Below are positions 55,480-55,525 of a stretch of DNA of 55,525 bases, piece after piece. The position numbers and the translations under genes were made by a program. The DNA comes from Alphaproteobacteria bacterium (GTDB lineage Bacteria > Pseudomonadota > Alphaproteobacteria > Bin95). The notes under the pieces are model-generated. The model searched no databases, was not told where the DNA came from, and was given only the letters and a program-made list of their open reading frames with translations. The stretch spans positions 1 through 55,525 of the forward strand of contig JAURGE010000012.1 of the NCBI GenBank assembly GCA_030833925.1. The letters run 5' to 3'. Position 1 is the stretch's first letter. Every line of letters starts with the position of its first letter.

Positions 55480-55525
55480 CTAGTACCTCGCTCGCCGGAA
55501 TAACCGCTCGGCTGCAAGCCCAAGA
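55480..55525 (-). CDS. C-terminus of ABC-2 type permease (KpsM-like), partial
   Basis: On the minus strand the frame immediately upstream of the KpsT gene ends LGLAAERLFRRARY and stops with TAG at 55482-55480, adjacent to the ATG of the ATPase gene. This short basic tail is what one expects of an ABC-2 permease. Only the last 14 residues are visible, so the identity rests mainly on synteny with KpsT. Confidence 0.45.
   Translation of the reverse strand, partial: LGLAAERLFRRARY

Overview
The window looks like chromosomal DNA of a free-living alphaproteobacterium with a moderate G+C content, probably of the Rhodospirillales or a related marine lineage (inference). Support comes from a CcrM-type GANTC methyltransferase beside rnhB, the uvrA/ssb-gyrA-coaD block, a SUV3-like helicase paired with a small S4 protein, DUF1467 and DUF1178 proteins, and a DUF2062-pdxJ-acpS run. 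Genes are densely packed, with many ATGA overlaps, and there is no rRNA, phage, insertion sequence or CRISPR array.

Layout. 1-1790: DUF2062 protein, pdxJ, acpS. 1868-6257: an accessory block with a benzoylformate-decarboxylase-like ThDP enzyme diverging from a TauD/TfdA-type dioxygenase and an SDR, then a G+C-rich flavin-binding protein. 6417-9841: htpX-rsmB and a divergent kdsD. 10118-12392: acyl-CoA synthetase and TSUP-family transporter. 12466-15938 (minus): helicase, S4 protein and metallo-beta-lactamase-fold hydrolase. 16132-22239: htpG, fabD, a GMC oxidoreductase and an acyl-CoA dehydrogenase. 22253-24624: rnhB, ccrM, yqgE. 24727-27342: DsbD/ScsB-like reductase and a Prx5-type peroxiredoxin. 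27413-34734: uvrA diverging from ssb, then gyrA, coaD and tRNA-Lys(TTT). 34797-38007: a swivel-first aconitase/isopropylmalate-dehydratase fusion and a luciferase-like monooxygenase. 37985-39871: cysE diverging from cysK. 39971-42290 (minus): accA, a two-subunit hot-dog hydratase and a PCu(A)C copper chaperone. 42666-45289: an Asp-nucleophile alpha/beta hydrolase with an EamA transporter, DUF1467 and DUF1178. 45450-54662: a catabolic island. The right edge enters a polysaccharide-export ABC locus.

The accessory genes are mostly CoA-linked and oxidative catabolism: class III CoA-transferase, fumarylacetoacetase-fold hydrolase, SDRs, acyl-CoA dehydrogenases, a flavin monooxygenase-like protein, a cupin, a PF20091-type hydrolase and two 2-oxoglutarate dioxygenases. 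This suits an organism that feeds on diverse dissolved organic molecules. Substrates cannot be read from sequence.

The most striking regulatory signal is a cluster of GANTC sites, the recognition sequence of CcrM itself, directly upstream of ccrM. It suggests autoregulation by methylation. No clearly new defence or mobile system is visible. The best candidates for undescribed biochemistry are the four-gene minus-strand operon at 48520-52557 and the ThDP enzyme/dioxygenase/SDR block at 1868-5472.
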